Source: Nitrososphaerota archaeon
Lineage (GTDB): Archaea > Thermoproteota > Nitrososphaeria > Nitrososphaerales > Nitrosopumilaceae
Assembly: GCA_016871975.1 (NCBI GenBank)
Contig: VHBM01000052.1
Location: forward strand, 1-6,674
Reading direction: 5' to 3'
Length of the DNA stretch: 6,674 nt
Made by a program: the position numbers and the translations under genes. The first letter of the stretch is position 1. Every line of letters starts with the position of its first letter. This document shows positions 1 to 5,824 of this stretch, piece by piece. The notes beneath the pieces are model-generated. The model saw only the letters and a program-made list of their open reading frames with translations. It made no database searches and was not told the origin of the DNA.

Positions 1-1645
1 TGTGAAGTATTACATAGCCAATGTTATAGTGATTCAAAATGGATATTCCTACCTCTCCAAGATCTTGTTTAATTATATCATCAGTAAATGCAGGATAAAA
101 AAACTGTAGCAAAAAGTAACTTTGAAGAAATCTTTCTGACTTTATAGATTCTCTAGTAGCCCAGCCACCAAAAATTGGTTTTTCATGAACAGTTTGAAAA
201 TATTGGTATAGTGTATCAGATTGCAAATCAAGATATCCTTGTCCACCGGTTGGTGCTTCTAGTATAGCAAATTTGCCTGGATCTTTTTTTATTATATCAT
301 AGATTTGTGGTATTTCTTGTGCAGTTGTTGGATATGGTATTACAGAAAATTCTAGTAAAATAAAAAACATGATGACCACACTTAAAGCAATTGCCTTTTT
401 TGATGATTTGATGCGTTGTTTTGTTATTCCATCTACAGCATGTGCAGAAAGTACTGCCAGCGAAAGAGTAACCATAACTACAAACCGAGCAGGCACTCTG
501 TTAAAATCCCATCCAGGTATTGAATCATAAAGTACTTTTCCTGGTAAAACATACCCTGTCAGCTCATTAAGAGACCTTAGTTCTGGGCCTAATGTTAGGA
601 TTGCAAATACTAACAGTGCGATTATCCAAAAAACAAAATGTTTGTTCCTAAACCAGACTATAGCTATACCTGCTAACACAAGTGGAGTAATTCCTAGAAA
701 AATTACTTGCTCCATCTGGACTTGCATATATGAGGTTCCAAAAATTGCATAAATGGAGTCAGCAAATGCGTATCCGGTTACATGTTGAATTGACTGCAAA
801 GAAGAAGGAATTAAAAAAATATTTTCTATACTTGCTGAATAAATATTGATTTCAGATATAGGTCTCTTATAAGGCTCTTCGTCTAGTGCAGATGAAATAG
901 TTAAAAGCAGTGGGCTAGATAAAATAAAAAAAACAGAACCTGCAATCAGAAAATGAATAAAAAGTGTTTTGTTAGATATGTTCTTTTTACGAATAAAATA
1001 AACTATGGAGAATAAAATTACAAACACTACCATAACAAAAGCATATGTTAATTGTGTAAAAACTGCTAAAAACAAAAATGCACCAGCAAGTAGAGGATTA
1101 ATTTTTGATTTAGATTCAAGCATTTTAAATAAAAATAGTGCAGATAATGGCATCCATACTAGGAATGCCAAATCTACATGTGATACTGCCTGTGTTGTAT
1201 GATACGTACTAAAGGTAAAGATAGCACCCCCTGCAAGAGATGCAATAAAGTTTTTGTTAAAATAATGTGCTAGTAGAAATGAACCATAGCCAGCAAAAAC
1301 AAATCCTCCAAACCATAGTACATTCCAAATTTGTACATAATCAAGAAATTGGAAAATATATGCAACTAACATTGTGAATAGACTTTCTTTACCTACGTTG
1401 ACACCATAAGGATAGAATATGTAATCAGTTTGTAACCAGTTCAAGTTATTTTCAAATGCGTACTTTGTCCACCACCACTTCCATACATTATTCCAAATAT
1501 CAGGACCAGTTCCTGCAAACTCACTTCCAAAATTTGCAATTACCGGAAATGTAAGAATGCTTGTTAATATGAAAAAGATCAAAATGACGCTAAGATGAAT
1601 AAAAAGAGGTTTTCTATCAATTGACTTTAAACTCACGCTTTTCAA
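1..1645 (-). CDS. Multi-pass membrane protein, GT-C glycosyltransferase-like (3' end off the window)
   Basis: An open frame of 548 codons runs without a stop from a TTG at 1645 to the left edge, so the C-terminus is missing. The translation has many hydrophobic segments. The first is near residues 14-33 and is followed by a loop with GPDIWNNVWKWWW (about 47-59) and later TDYIFYPYG. A P-G-W-D-F-N-R-V-P-A-R-F stretch lies at about 377-388. An acidic, Trp-rich first outer loop after TM1 and a later RxPxRF motif recall large archaeal and bacterial GT-C-fold membrane proteins, which move sugars from lipid-linked donors at the outer membrane face. That assignment is by resemblance; donor and acceptor are unknown. 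TTG 1645 (TTG AAA AGC) is preferred because a TATA-like box lies 27-34 bases upstream and other genes here also start with TTG; GTG at 1636 is the alternative. The frame closes at a TAA at 1655-1657. The gene is divergent from the helicase. Confidence 0.8.
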   Translation of the reverse strand, partial: MKSVSLKSIDRKPLFIHLSVILIFFILTSILTFPVIANFGSEFAGTGPDIWNNVWKWWWTKYAFENNLNWLQTDYIFYPYGVNVGKESLFTMLVAYIFQFLDYVQIWNVLWFGGFVFAGYGSFLLAHYFNKNFIASLAGGAIFTFSTYHTTQAVSHVDLAFLVWMPLSALFLFKMLESKSKINPLLAGAFLFLAVFTQLTYAFVMVVFVILFSIVYFIRKKNISNKTLFIHFLIAGSVFFILSSPLLLTISSALDEEPYKRPISEINIYSASIENIFLIPSSLQSIQHVTGYAFADSIYAIFGTSYMQVQMEQVIFLGITPLVLAGIAIVWFRNKHFVFWIIALLVFAILTLGPELRSLNELTGYVLPGKVLYDSIPGWDFNRVPARFVVMVTLSLAVLSAHAVDGITKQRIKSSKKAIALSVVIMFFILLEFSVIPYPTTAQEIPQIYDIIKKDPGKFAILEAPTGGQGYLDLQSDTLYQYFQTVHEKPIFGGWATRESIKSERFLQSYFLLQFFYPAFTDDIIKQDLGEVGISILNHYNIGYVILH

Positions 1646-1671
1646 TTGTTGATTTTACATTCGGAAACATG

Positions 1672-1679
1672 TTAATAAA
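1672..1679 (-). promoter_or_regulatory. TATA-like box for the minus-strand membrane protein
   Basis: On the minus strand this reads TTTATTAA. It is the same octamer found ahead of the divergent helicase. It sits 27-34 bases before the TTG at 1645, the distance at which archaeal TBP/TFB promoters start transcription, so the mRNA would have little or no leader. This is inferred from sequence and spacing only. Confidence 0.5.
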
Positions 1680-1735
1680 CTGAAAAATTAGAGTAGTTTT
1701 TTCAAATTGAGTGTTGATATTTTTTCTAGTAAGGG

Positions 1736-1743
1736 TTTATTAA
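1736..1743 (+). promoter_or_regulatory. TATA-like box for the DEAD-box helicase gene
   Basis: TTTATTAA is preceded by a purine-rich AAGGG and followed by a GC-richer ACGGCG. Transcription would begin near 1763-1768, leaving a leader of about 60 bases before the ATG at 1826. That is unusually long compared with the other genes in this window, which appear leaderless. The start site is inferred from the usual archaeal spacing. Confidence 0.5.
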
Positions 1744-1772
1744 ACGGCGTAAAAGCTAATGGTTTGTCGGAA

Positions 1773-1831
1773 TAATGACGGACTGGCAATGAGCTTTTTC
1801 TGTCATTGCTTTGAAATGATAAAAAATGACA
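1773..1831 (+). promoter_or_regulatory. Possible switching RNA structure in the helicase 5' leader
   Basis: Three mutually exclusive pairings use the same segment, 1801-1809 (TGTCATTGC). First, GCAATGA at 1786-1792 pairs perfectly with TCATTGC at 1803-1809. Second, 1773-1782 (TAATGACGGA) pairs with 1799-1808 (TCTGTCATTG) over ten positions including two G-U pairs. Third, TGTCATT at 1801-1807 is the exact reverse complement of AATGACA at 1825-1831, which contains the ATG start of the helicase. The first two pairings would free the start codon and the third would bury it. These matches are read directly. A regulatory role, such as temperature-dependent translation, is inference, and short matches in AT-rich DNA can arise by chance. 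Confidence 0.35.
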
Positions 1832-3145
1832 ACGTTTGAAGAATTAGGAATTAAGAAATCAATCCTTGATGGGTTAAAGGAGATCGGCTTTAACGAGCCA
1901 TTTCCAATACAGATAGCTACTATCCCTGTTTTACTTGCAGGCAGAGATGTTGTTGGACAAGCACATACTGGTACAGGAAAAACAGCTGCGTATTCGATCT
2001 CAATGCTTCAAGGCATCACGCCAAGAAAAAAGATTCAAGGACTAGTCATTGCACCCACCAGAGAACTTGCAATTCAGATAGCTGGCGAGATAAGAAAATT
2101 TGCAAAGTATACTGGAATTAAAGTTGCGACTGTTTATGGTGGCCAAGGAATGGGAGTTCAGCTTGATGCGCTAAGAAGAGGTGTTGAAATTGTAGTTGCC
2201 ACACCTGGCAGAATAATCGATCATATAAAACGCGGTTCAATAAGACTTGATGATGTAAAGTATGTTGTTTTGGATGAAGCAGATACGATGCTTGATATGG
2301 GTTTTATTGAAGATATTGAGTTTATTTTAGATCTTACGCCAAAAAATAAGATAATGTCTTTATTTTCGGCAACAATGCCTCCTGAAATTTTACGATTAGC
2401 AGAAAATTATCTGAACAATCCAAAACAGTTCTTGCTTGACGCCGATGATCTAAGTGGGGAAGGAATTGACCAGTCATATCTTGTAATTAAAGACAGGGAA
2501 AAAATGAAATATTTACTACAATTTATTAATGAAAATAAAAAAGGGCAGACTATTGTTTTTTGTTCAACAAAAAATAGGACAAGAGATGTAGCAAGAGAAC
2601 TTTACAGGGAAAGATACAATTCGGTTGCAATCGAAGGAGACATGTCACAACACCAACGTGAACAGTCAATGGGCAAATTTAGAACTGGCAAAGCAGACAT
2701 ACTTGTTGCAACTGATGTTGCAGCGCGCGGAATTGATGTTCCTGAAGTAGCACTAGTTGTCAATTATGATGTGCCAAATCAAGAGTTGGTTTATTTCCAT
2801 AGAATTGGAAGAACCGCACGAGCAGGGGCAAAGGGACGAGCAATAACTTTAGTTTCTTATTCTTCAATTGGAGATTGGAATCTAATTAAAAGACAAACTA
2901 AAGTACAGATGACTGATCTTAATGAAAAAATGGGAATTGTTGTGAGCATACCAGATCCTTTAAAAAGAGAAATCAGACCTAGAAGTTTTGGATATCACAA
3001 CAAATCTAGATTTTCTGGTAGAACAAGACAAGGTGGACGTGATAGACATGGAGGAGGGAGGCGCGATAGGCATGGTGGTGGACTAGATAGTAACCAAAGA
3101 TATTCTGATAAAAAAAGTTATTACGGTTTAAGAAGTCGCTGGTAA
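1826..3145 (+). CDS. DEAD-box ATP-dependent RNA helicase with Arg/Gly-rich C-terminal tail
   Basis: A cytosolic superfamily 2 helicase of 439 residues that would unwind or remodel RNA using ATP. All core motifs are intact: Q motif with F4 and PFPIQ (25-29), motif I AHTGTGKT (46-53), Ia APTREL (76-81), Ib TPGR (126-129), II DEAD (150-153), III SAT (181-183), IV IVFCST (243-248), V ATDVAARGID (295-304) and VI HRIGRTAR (325-332). The core ends near residue 380. A basic tail (about 384-439) follows, with SRFSGR, two tandem copies of RDRHGGG and further Arg/Gly/Tyr residues. Such tails usually give non-specific RNA binding, as in DeaD/CsdA-like and eukaryotic RGG-helicase proteins. Length is normal for the family. 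ATG 1826 is the natural start because the Q-motif phenylalanine follows directly. It has its own promoter and a structured-looking leader. The exact RNA target (ribosome assembly, mRNA decay or cold response) is not shown by sequence. Confidence 0.97.
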   Translation: MTTFEELGIKKSILDGLKEIGFNEPFPIQIATIPVLLAGRDVVGQAHTGTGKTAAYSISMLQGITPRKKIQGLVIAPTRELAIQIAGEIRKFAKYTGIKVATVYGGQGMGVQLDALRRGVEIVVATPGRIIDHIKRGSIRLDDVKYVVLDEADTMLDMGFIEDIEFILDLTPKNKIMSLFSATMPPEILRLAENYLNNPKQFLLDADDLSGEGIDQSYLVIKDREKMKYLLQFINENKKGQTIVFCSTKNRTRDVARELYRERYNSVAIEGDMSQHQREQSMGKFRTGKADILVATDVAARGIDVPEVALVVNYDVPNQELVYFHRIGRTARAGAKGRAITLVSYSSIGDWNLIKRQTKVQMTDLNEKMGIVVSIPDPLKREIRPRSFGYHNKSRFSGRTRQGGRDRHGGGRRDRHGGGLDSNQRYSDKKSYYGLRSRW

Positions 3146-3146
3146 G

Positions 3147-3152
3147 TTTAAA
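3147..3152 (+). promoter_or_regulatory. Weak TATA-like box before the RAM-domain gene
   Basis: TTTAAA starts two bases after the helicase stop and ends 35 bases before the ATG at 3188. That would give a leader of roughly 10-15 bases. Read-through from the helicase is equally possible. Confidence 0.3.
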
Positions 3153-3187
3153 GACAAGTAACTGCAATATTATTTGTAGAAAAAATA

Positions 3188-3424
3188 ATGCATGTTGGGT
3201 ACGTTTTGTTAAACTGTGATCTGGGTGCTGAAGAATATGTGGTTGATGAGCTAAGACAGATACCTCAAGTAAAAAAAGCATATCTTACATTTGGTGCATA
3301 TGATGCAATCGCAGAGATTCATGCGACAACACAAGAAGAGTTTGATAAAACCGTCTCATCAAAGATCAGACGGCTAGCGCGGGTAGTAAGTACAATGACA
3401 CTTAATGTGGTAAATCCCGAATGA
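3188..3424 (+). CDS. Stand-alone Lrp/AsnC ligand-binding (RAM) domain protein
   Basis: A 78-residue protein matching the C-terminal effector-binding half of Lrp/AsnC regulators (AsnC_trans_reg, a beta-alpha-beta-beta-alpha-beta fold). Typical features are the opening strand HVGYVLLNCDLGAEE, the helix VVDELRQIPQVKKAY, the central LTFGAYDAIAEIHATT with its characteristic G-x-YD turn, and a final strand VVSTMTLNVV. No helix-turn-helix DNA-binding half is present and none is encoded just upstream, so this is a natural 'RAM-only' protein rather than a truncation. Such proteins form dimers or octamers that bind amino acids and may modulate full-length Lrp partners; that role is known for the family and inferred here. 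The ATG at 3188 gives the correct domain start. It follows the helicase by 42 bases. The next gene appears to have its own promoter. Confidence 0.9.
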   Translation: MHVGYVLLNCDLGAEEYVVDELRQIPQVKKAYLTFGAYDAIAEIHATTQEEFDKTVSSKIRRLARVVSTMTLNVVNPE

Positions 3425-3427
3425 TTG

Positions 3428-3435
3428 TTATATAA
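3428..3435 (+). promoter_or_regulatory. Strong TATA-like box for the 95-residue unknown protein
   Basis: TTATATAA lies just after the upstream stop codon, its centre 25-26 bases before the TTG at 3457. This matches archaeal TATA-to-start spacing and predicts a leaderless mRNA beginning at the TTG. It also supports that codon as the true start. Confidence 0.6.
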
Positions 3436-3456
3436 GAAAATTAGATTTGTCTCAAA

Positions 3457-3744
3457 TTGGAAAAAATAGAGTATACAGGTACAGTTTGGGCAATAAATCA
3501 TAACAACCCCGAACCGCTTGTCAATCATTGCATAAAAAAACTGCAAGATTATGGCATAAAAAAAGAAGATATCATGCTTACCGATGCTCCTGAAAATGTC
3601 AAAGTTGGTGCCATTGTAGTTGAGATTTGGCCACATCACTTGGATGTAGCACGTGTTAGGACCATAAGAAATGAATCCTTTATCAGCGGTACTGTTATGA
3701 CAATTGAGCTAAAGACAGATGCAGAAGGCAATTACATAGACTGA
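3457..3744 (+). CDS. Small protein of unknown function, TTG start
   Basis: I do not recognise this 95-residue protein. It is soluble, with no signal peptide or membrane segment, and looks alpha/beta. It has an opening strand (EYTGTVWAINHNN), an amphipathic helix (EPLVNHCIKKLQDYGI), a middle strand (KVGAIVVEIWPHH), a short helix (LDVARVRTIRN) and a last strand (SGTVMTIELKTD). The alternation recalls small ACT/RAM-like ferredoxin folds, but no family signature is clear. A single Cys and two adjacent His (60-61 region, WPHH) are not enough to claim metal binding. The TTG start is supported by a well-placed TATA box and by the absence of another start before residue 40. It lies 32 bases after the RAM-domain gene on the same strand but seems to be transcribed independently. 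Confidence 0.8.
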   Translation: MEKIEYTGTVWAINHNNPEPLVNHCIKKLQDYGIKKEDIMLTDAPENVKVGAIVVEIWPHHLDVARVRTIRNESFISGTVMTIELKTDAEGNYID

Positions 3745-3785
3745 GCCAGATTTAGAAAAATAATTTTGTCATAGTTTAATTACAG

Positions 3786-3793
3786 TATAATTT
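3786..3793 (+). promoter_or_regulatory. TATA-like box for the zinc-ribbon repeat protein
   Basis: TATAATTT is centred 25-26 bases before the ATG at 3815. The spacing predicts a leaderless transcript from that ATG and argues against the in-frame TTG at 3800, which would lie upstream of the expected transcription start. Confidence 0.5.
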
Positions 3794-3814
3794 CTTAATT
3801 TGTTAAGTAAAAAT

Positions 3815-4303
3815 ATGTCATTTGGTAGAGGCGCTAGGTTTAGCAGAAGTAACAGCGGTTCTAGGTTTAGTAGAGATGGCAGAAGTTCTAGGTCCAATAG
3901 AAGTGGCTATGGGTCGAGGTTTAACAGAGACGACAGACCAAGAGAAATGTATAAGGCAACTTGCGGTGACTGTGGAAACGAATGTGAAATACCATTCGAG
4001 CCAAAAGATAACAGACCAGTTTATTGTAGAGAGTGTTTTCAAAATCATAAACCACAAGAACGTGGAGGTTCTAGATTTAACAGAAGCAGCGGGGGGTCGA
4101 GGTTTAGCAGAAACGATAGAGGTTCAAGGTTTAACAGTGGTGGCTCTAGGTTTAATCGAGGCCCTAGGTTTAACAGAGACGACAGACCAAGAGAAATGTA
4201 TAAGGCAACTTGCGGTGACTGTGGAAACGAATGTGAAATACCATTCGAGCCAAAAGATAACAGACCAGTTTATTGTAGAGAGTGTTTTCAAAATCACAGA
4301 TAA
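3815..4303 (+). CDS. Arg/Gly-rich protein with two CxxC-x17-CxxC zinc ribbons
   Basis: A 162-residue protein built from low-complexity basic stretches and two identical zinc-ribbon modules. Each module is CGDC, exactly 17 residues, then CREC; the cysteines are 50/53/71/74 and 133/136/154/157. This spacing matches the CxxC-x17-CxxC domain family (as in TIGR04272), whose function is unknown. Around the ribbons lie eight RF[S/N] repeats of the form SRFSR or SRFNR (residues 7-11, 16-20, 34-38, 86-90, 95-99, 104-108, 111-115, 117-121). They give a highly positive, disordered chain suited to binding nucleic acid, by analogy with RGG proteins. The modules are 83 residues apart and encoded by a perfect 131-bp DNA repeat. 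ATG 3815 is chosen from promoter spacing; TTG 3800 would add five residues. RNA binding is inference; zinc binding is strongly suggested by the cysteine pairs. Confidence 0.9.
   Translation: MSFGRGARFSRSNSGSRFSRDGRSSRSNRSGYGSRFNRDDRPREMYKATCGDCGNECEIPFEPKDNRPVYCRECFQNHKPQERGGSRFNRSSGGSRFSRNDRGSRFNSGGSRFNRGPRFNRDDRPREMYKATCGDCGNECEIPFEPKDNRPVYCRECFQNHR
3834..4181 (+). repeat. Dispersed short repeats encoding [G/S]RF[S/N]R
   Basis: Eight imperfect copies of an element close to CTAGGTTTARCAGA occur in the same reading frame, for example at 3834, 3861, 3915 and 4164. Variants differ mainly at the first bases (CTAG, CGAG, CAAG) and at synonymous or Ser/Asn positions. They encode the SRF repeats of the zinc-ribbon protein and suggest growth by slippage or unequal exchange. 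Confidence 0.8.
3917..4047 (+). repeat. 131-bp perfect direct repeat, copy 1
   Basis: Every base from AGGTTTAACAG through the end of the first zinc-ribbon coding region (…AAAATCA) is identical to 4166-4296. The offset is 249 bases, a multiple of three, so the reading frame is kept. Identity at all synonymous positions points to recent duplication or ongoing gene conversion. Confidence 0.95.
4166..4296 (+). repeat. 131-bp perfect direct repeat, copy 2
   Basis: Second copy of the zinc-ribbon module. Identity to copy 1 ends at the last two codons, where copy 1 continues CAT AAA and copy 2 reads CAC AGA then stops. The 118 bases between the copies contain further SRF-type repeats. Confidence 0.95.
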
Positions 4304-4386
4304 AATTAAAAATTTGTCTTAAATTTATGGTAGATAAAATAGTTCTAAAATAATATAGTTATTCGTAGACATCATTCTATTAATAA

Positions 4387-4396
4387 TACATAAAAA
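4387..4396 (+). promoter_or_regulatory. TATA-like box for the membrane-anchored protein
   Basis: TACATAAAAA is centred about 26-27 bases before the TTG at 4418, again predicting a leaderless mRNA. The preceding bases (4304-4386) are very AT-rich with no gene that I can see. Confidence 0.45.
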
Positions 4397-4417
4397 TTTT
4401 AATACCATAGACTAGTT

Positions 4418-4924
4418 TTGAAACAAAAATCAAAAAAATACAAAGGTTTTAGAAAATATGCAGTTATCATTGCGGCAATTTTGATAATTAGCCTGACAGT
4501 GTTTTATAGCTATACAGCCGATCAGGCAAAATTGCGAGGTTTTGAGTTTGGAAACAATTTACAAAGTATTCAAGACGATCTAAAAAAGACGCAAACTAAT
4601 TTTGAATCAAAAGTAACAATGCTAAAGGAAAATAATCTAAGCAAAGAAGAGTTTTTGTCCTATGCACAAACACATTTTCAAGAGATGGAAGAGCTTATCC
4701 TACGATATGATAGACTTGCAACTCCGGATTCCTTTGTAAATTCGGTAAAGCTGTTCAAGCTATCAACACAAACCCAGCTTGAAAGTGATAGGCAATTAAT
4801 AGAATGGATAAAGACTGGCGATGATTCTGCCAAGGTTAGATCAGATAGTCTATTTCAGGAATCTTTTGAATATGAAATGGCTGCCTTGTCTTCTTATAAT
4901 TTAGCAAAAGGACAAGGCACATAA
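4418..4924 (+). CDS. Membrane-anchored helical protein of unknown function, TTG start
   Basis: A 168-residue protein I do not recognise. The N-terminus is strongly basic (KQKSKKYKGFRK), followed by one hydrophobic segment at about 14-33 (YAVIIAAILIISLTVF…). It would therefore be an N-in signal anchor with the rest outside the cell. The remainder is hydrophilic, rich in Glu, Lys, Gln and Ser. It is predicted to be helical, with coiled-coil-like stretches at about 45-70 (NNLQSIQDDLKKTQTNF) and 75-100. It has no cysteine and no obvious catalytic motif. The TTG start is needed to include the basic N-region, because the next in-frame Met lies well past the membrane segment. The next gene encodes another envelope protein and begins 11 bases downstream, so the two are probably cotranscribed or functionally linked. 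A sensor or structural envelope role is possible but not shown. Confidence 0.85.
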   Translation: MKQKSKKYKGFRKYAVIIAAILIISLTVFYSYTADQAKLRGFEFGNNLQSIQDDLKKTQTNFESKVTMLKENNLSKEEFLSYAQTHFQEMEELILRYDRLATPDSFVNSVKLFKLSTQTQLESDRQLIEWIKTGDDSAKVRSDSLFQESFEYEMAALSSYNLAKGQGT

Positions 4925-4928
4925 TTCC

Positions 4929-4935
4929 TTTATTC
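4929..4935 (+). promoter_or_regulatory. Possible internal TATA-like box favouring a later start of the secreted protein
   Basis: TTTATTC resembles the TTTATTAA boxes elsewhere in the window and is centred 25 bases before the in-frame TTG at 4957. If used, the secreted protein would start at TTG 4957 rather than ATG 4936. The match is weak. Confidence 0.25.
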
Positions 4936-5718
4936 ATGTACGATAATTACAATATATTGAAAAAATATCTATTGCTTCTTCCTTTGTTGCTTGTTACTCC
5001 CGAAGTATTTGCCCAAGTATCCATTCAAAATGATCAAAAATACATTGGTGATGATGAAGCTTTGCACATAGTTGGCGAGATATACAATGGACTTGAGGTA
5101 CCCCTAAATCAGATTCAAGTTAAAGTTGTATTATATTCTTCAGATAATCAAAAAGTAGACGAAATTACTACAACACCGCTTTTGAATACCATAATGCCTG
5201 AAATGAAGGCACCATTTGATCTTGTAATCACAGGTAAAAATGCAAGAAATGTGGATAGCTATTCACTTGATATTGATTACAAGATGTCTTATCCAAAAAA
5301 TCAGGTAATAGAAATTACATCATCAGAGTATAGCCGCGATAAATTGGATAATACTGTAATTTCTGGCAAGGTTGCAAACAGGGGCGATATTACTGCAAAT
5401 ACAGTTGTTGTCGTGGCAACACTTTATGATCTTGATGGAAATGTGGTGGCAGTATCAAAGGCACATGCAGAGCCAGATTATTTAAGAACAAATGATGAAA
5501 TGTTCTTTTTTGTAACCATACCAGACAAGTCGCAAGCAAGCAAGGGCGTAAACTATGCACTTGTGGCAGAATCAGAAGAATATGCCGCAGTGCCAGAGTT
5601 TCCACTAGGCTCGGTCATATTGCTTGCATCATCAGTATCTGCCTATATTTTATTTACAAAATATTCAAGCAGGTTTGTTGGAAACATTATCGCTGCTACA
5701 AATTCCAGAGTTCAATAA
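4936..5718 (+). CDS. Secreted surface protein with two FxLYD-like domains and a VPEFPLG C-terminal anchor
   Basis: A 260-residue exported protein. A signal peptide covers about 1-26 (KKYLLLLPLLLV…VFA, likely cut before QVSIQ). Two similar beta-sandwich regions follow. The first (about 36-120) has VGEIYNGLEVPLNQIQVKVVLY. The second (about 133-215) has SGKVANRGDITANTV and then VATLYDLDGNVV (LYDLDG at 163-168). Both match the FxLYD-type pattern of a glycine-led strand, an Asn-Gly or Asn-Arg-Gly turn and a LYD/LYS strand. At the C-terminus, VPEFPLG (219-225) precedes a hydrophobic segment (226-240) and basic residues. This resembles the PEF-type C-terminal signals that archaeosortase-like enzymes process in archaea. 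The tail after the hydrophobic segment is about 20 residues, longer than usual for such signals, so simple membrane anchoring is also possible. ATG 4936 or TTG 4957 could be the start; the latter gives a more typical MKKYLLLL signal. Ligand unknown. Confidence 0.88.
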   Translation: MYDNYNILKKYLLLLPLLLVTPEVFAQVSIQNDQKYIGDDEALHIVGEIYNGLEVPLNQIQVKVVLYSSDNQKVDEITTTPLLNTIMPEMKAPFDLVITGKNARNVDSYSLDIDYKMSYPKNQVIEITSSEYSRDKLDNTVISGKVANRGDITANTVVVVATLYDLDGNVVAVSKAHAEPDYLRTNDEMFFFVTIPDKSQASKGVNYALVAESEEYAAVPEFPLGSVILLASSVSAYILFTKYSSRFVGNIIAATNSRVQ

Positions 5719-5794
5719 ACATTATACGTACAAAAAATCAACGGTTGTTTGTAATATTAAAATTAATTTTGTGAAATTTTATGAAGATTAACCA

Positions 5795-5801
5795 TTAATA
5801 A
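5795..5801 (+). promoter_or_regulatory. TATA-like box for the 99-residue protein
   Basis: TTAATAA is centred 27 bases before the ATG at 5825, consistent with a leaderless mRNA. The rest of the 5719-5824 gap is AT-rich and includes a 12-base palindrome (AAAATTAATTTT at 5759-5770). Confidence 0.4.
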
Positions 5802-5824
5802 GACATGAAAGATGACAAAAGAAA

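Noticed and set aside
1005..1202. A 65-codon plus-strand ORF
   Set aside because: It lies antisense inside the long minus-strand membrane-protein frame, has no promoter-like box at the right distance and no recognisable features.
3006..3281. Minus-strand ORF across the end of the helicase gene and start of the RAM-domain gene
   Set aside because: It overlaps two well-supported genes, and its His/Leu-rich translation is typical of antisense reading of Arg/Gly-rich and AT-rich DNA.
3319..3639. Minus-strand ORF across the RAM-domain and 95-residue genes
   Set aside because: It is antisense to two supported genes and to the strong promoter between them; no coding features seen.
3800..3817. TTG at 3800 as start of the zinc-ribbon protein
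   Set aside because: The TATA-like box at 3786-3793 is only about 10 bases from it, too close to be transcribed; ATG 3815 is at the right distance.
3822..4322. A second long open frame (166 codons) overlapping the zinc-ribbon gene in another plus-strand frame
   Set aside because: It is a by-product of the duplicated, repeat-rich DNA: the stop-free shifted frame is copied along with the module. Its translation lacks family features, whereas the main frame has perfect cysteine spacing and repeat periodicity.
5759..5770. Perfect 12-base palindrome AAAATTAATTTT
   Set aside because: It contains only A and T in a very AT-rich gap, has no second copy in the window and does not overlap a promoter at a useful distance; chance is the simplest explanation.
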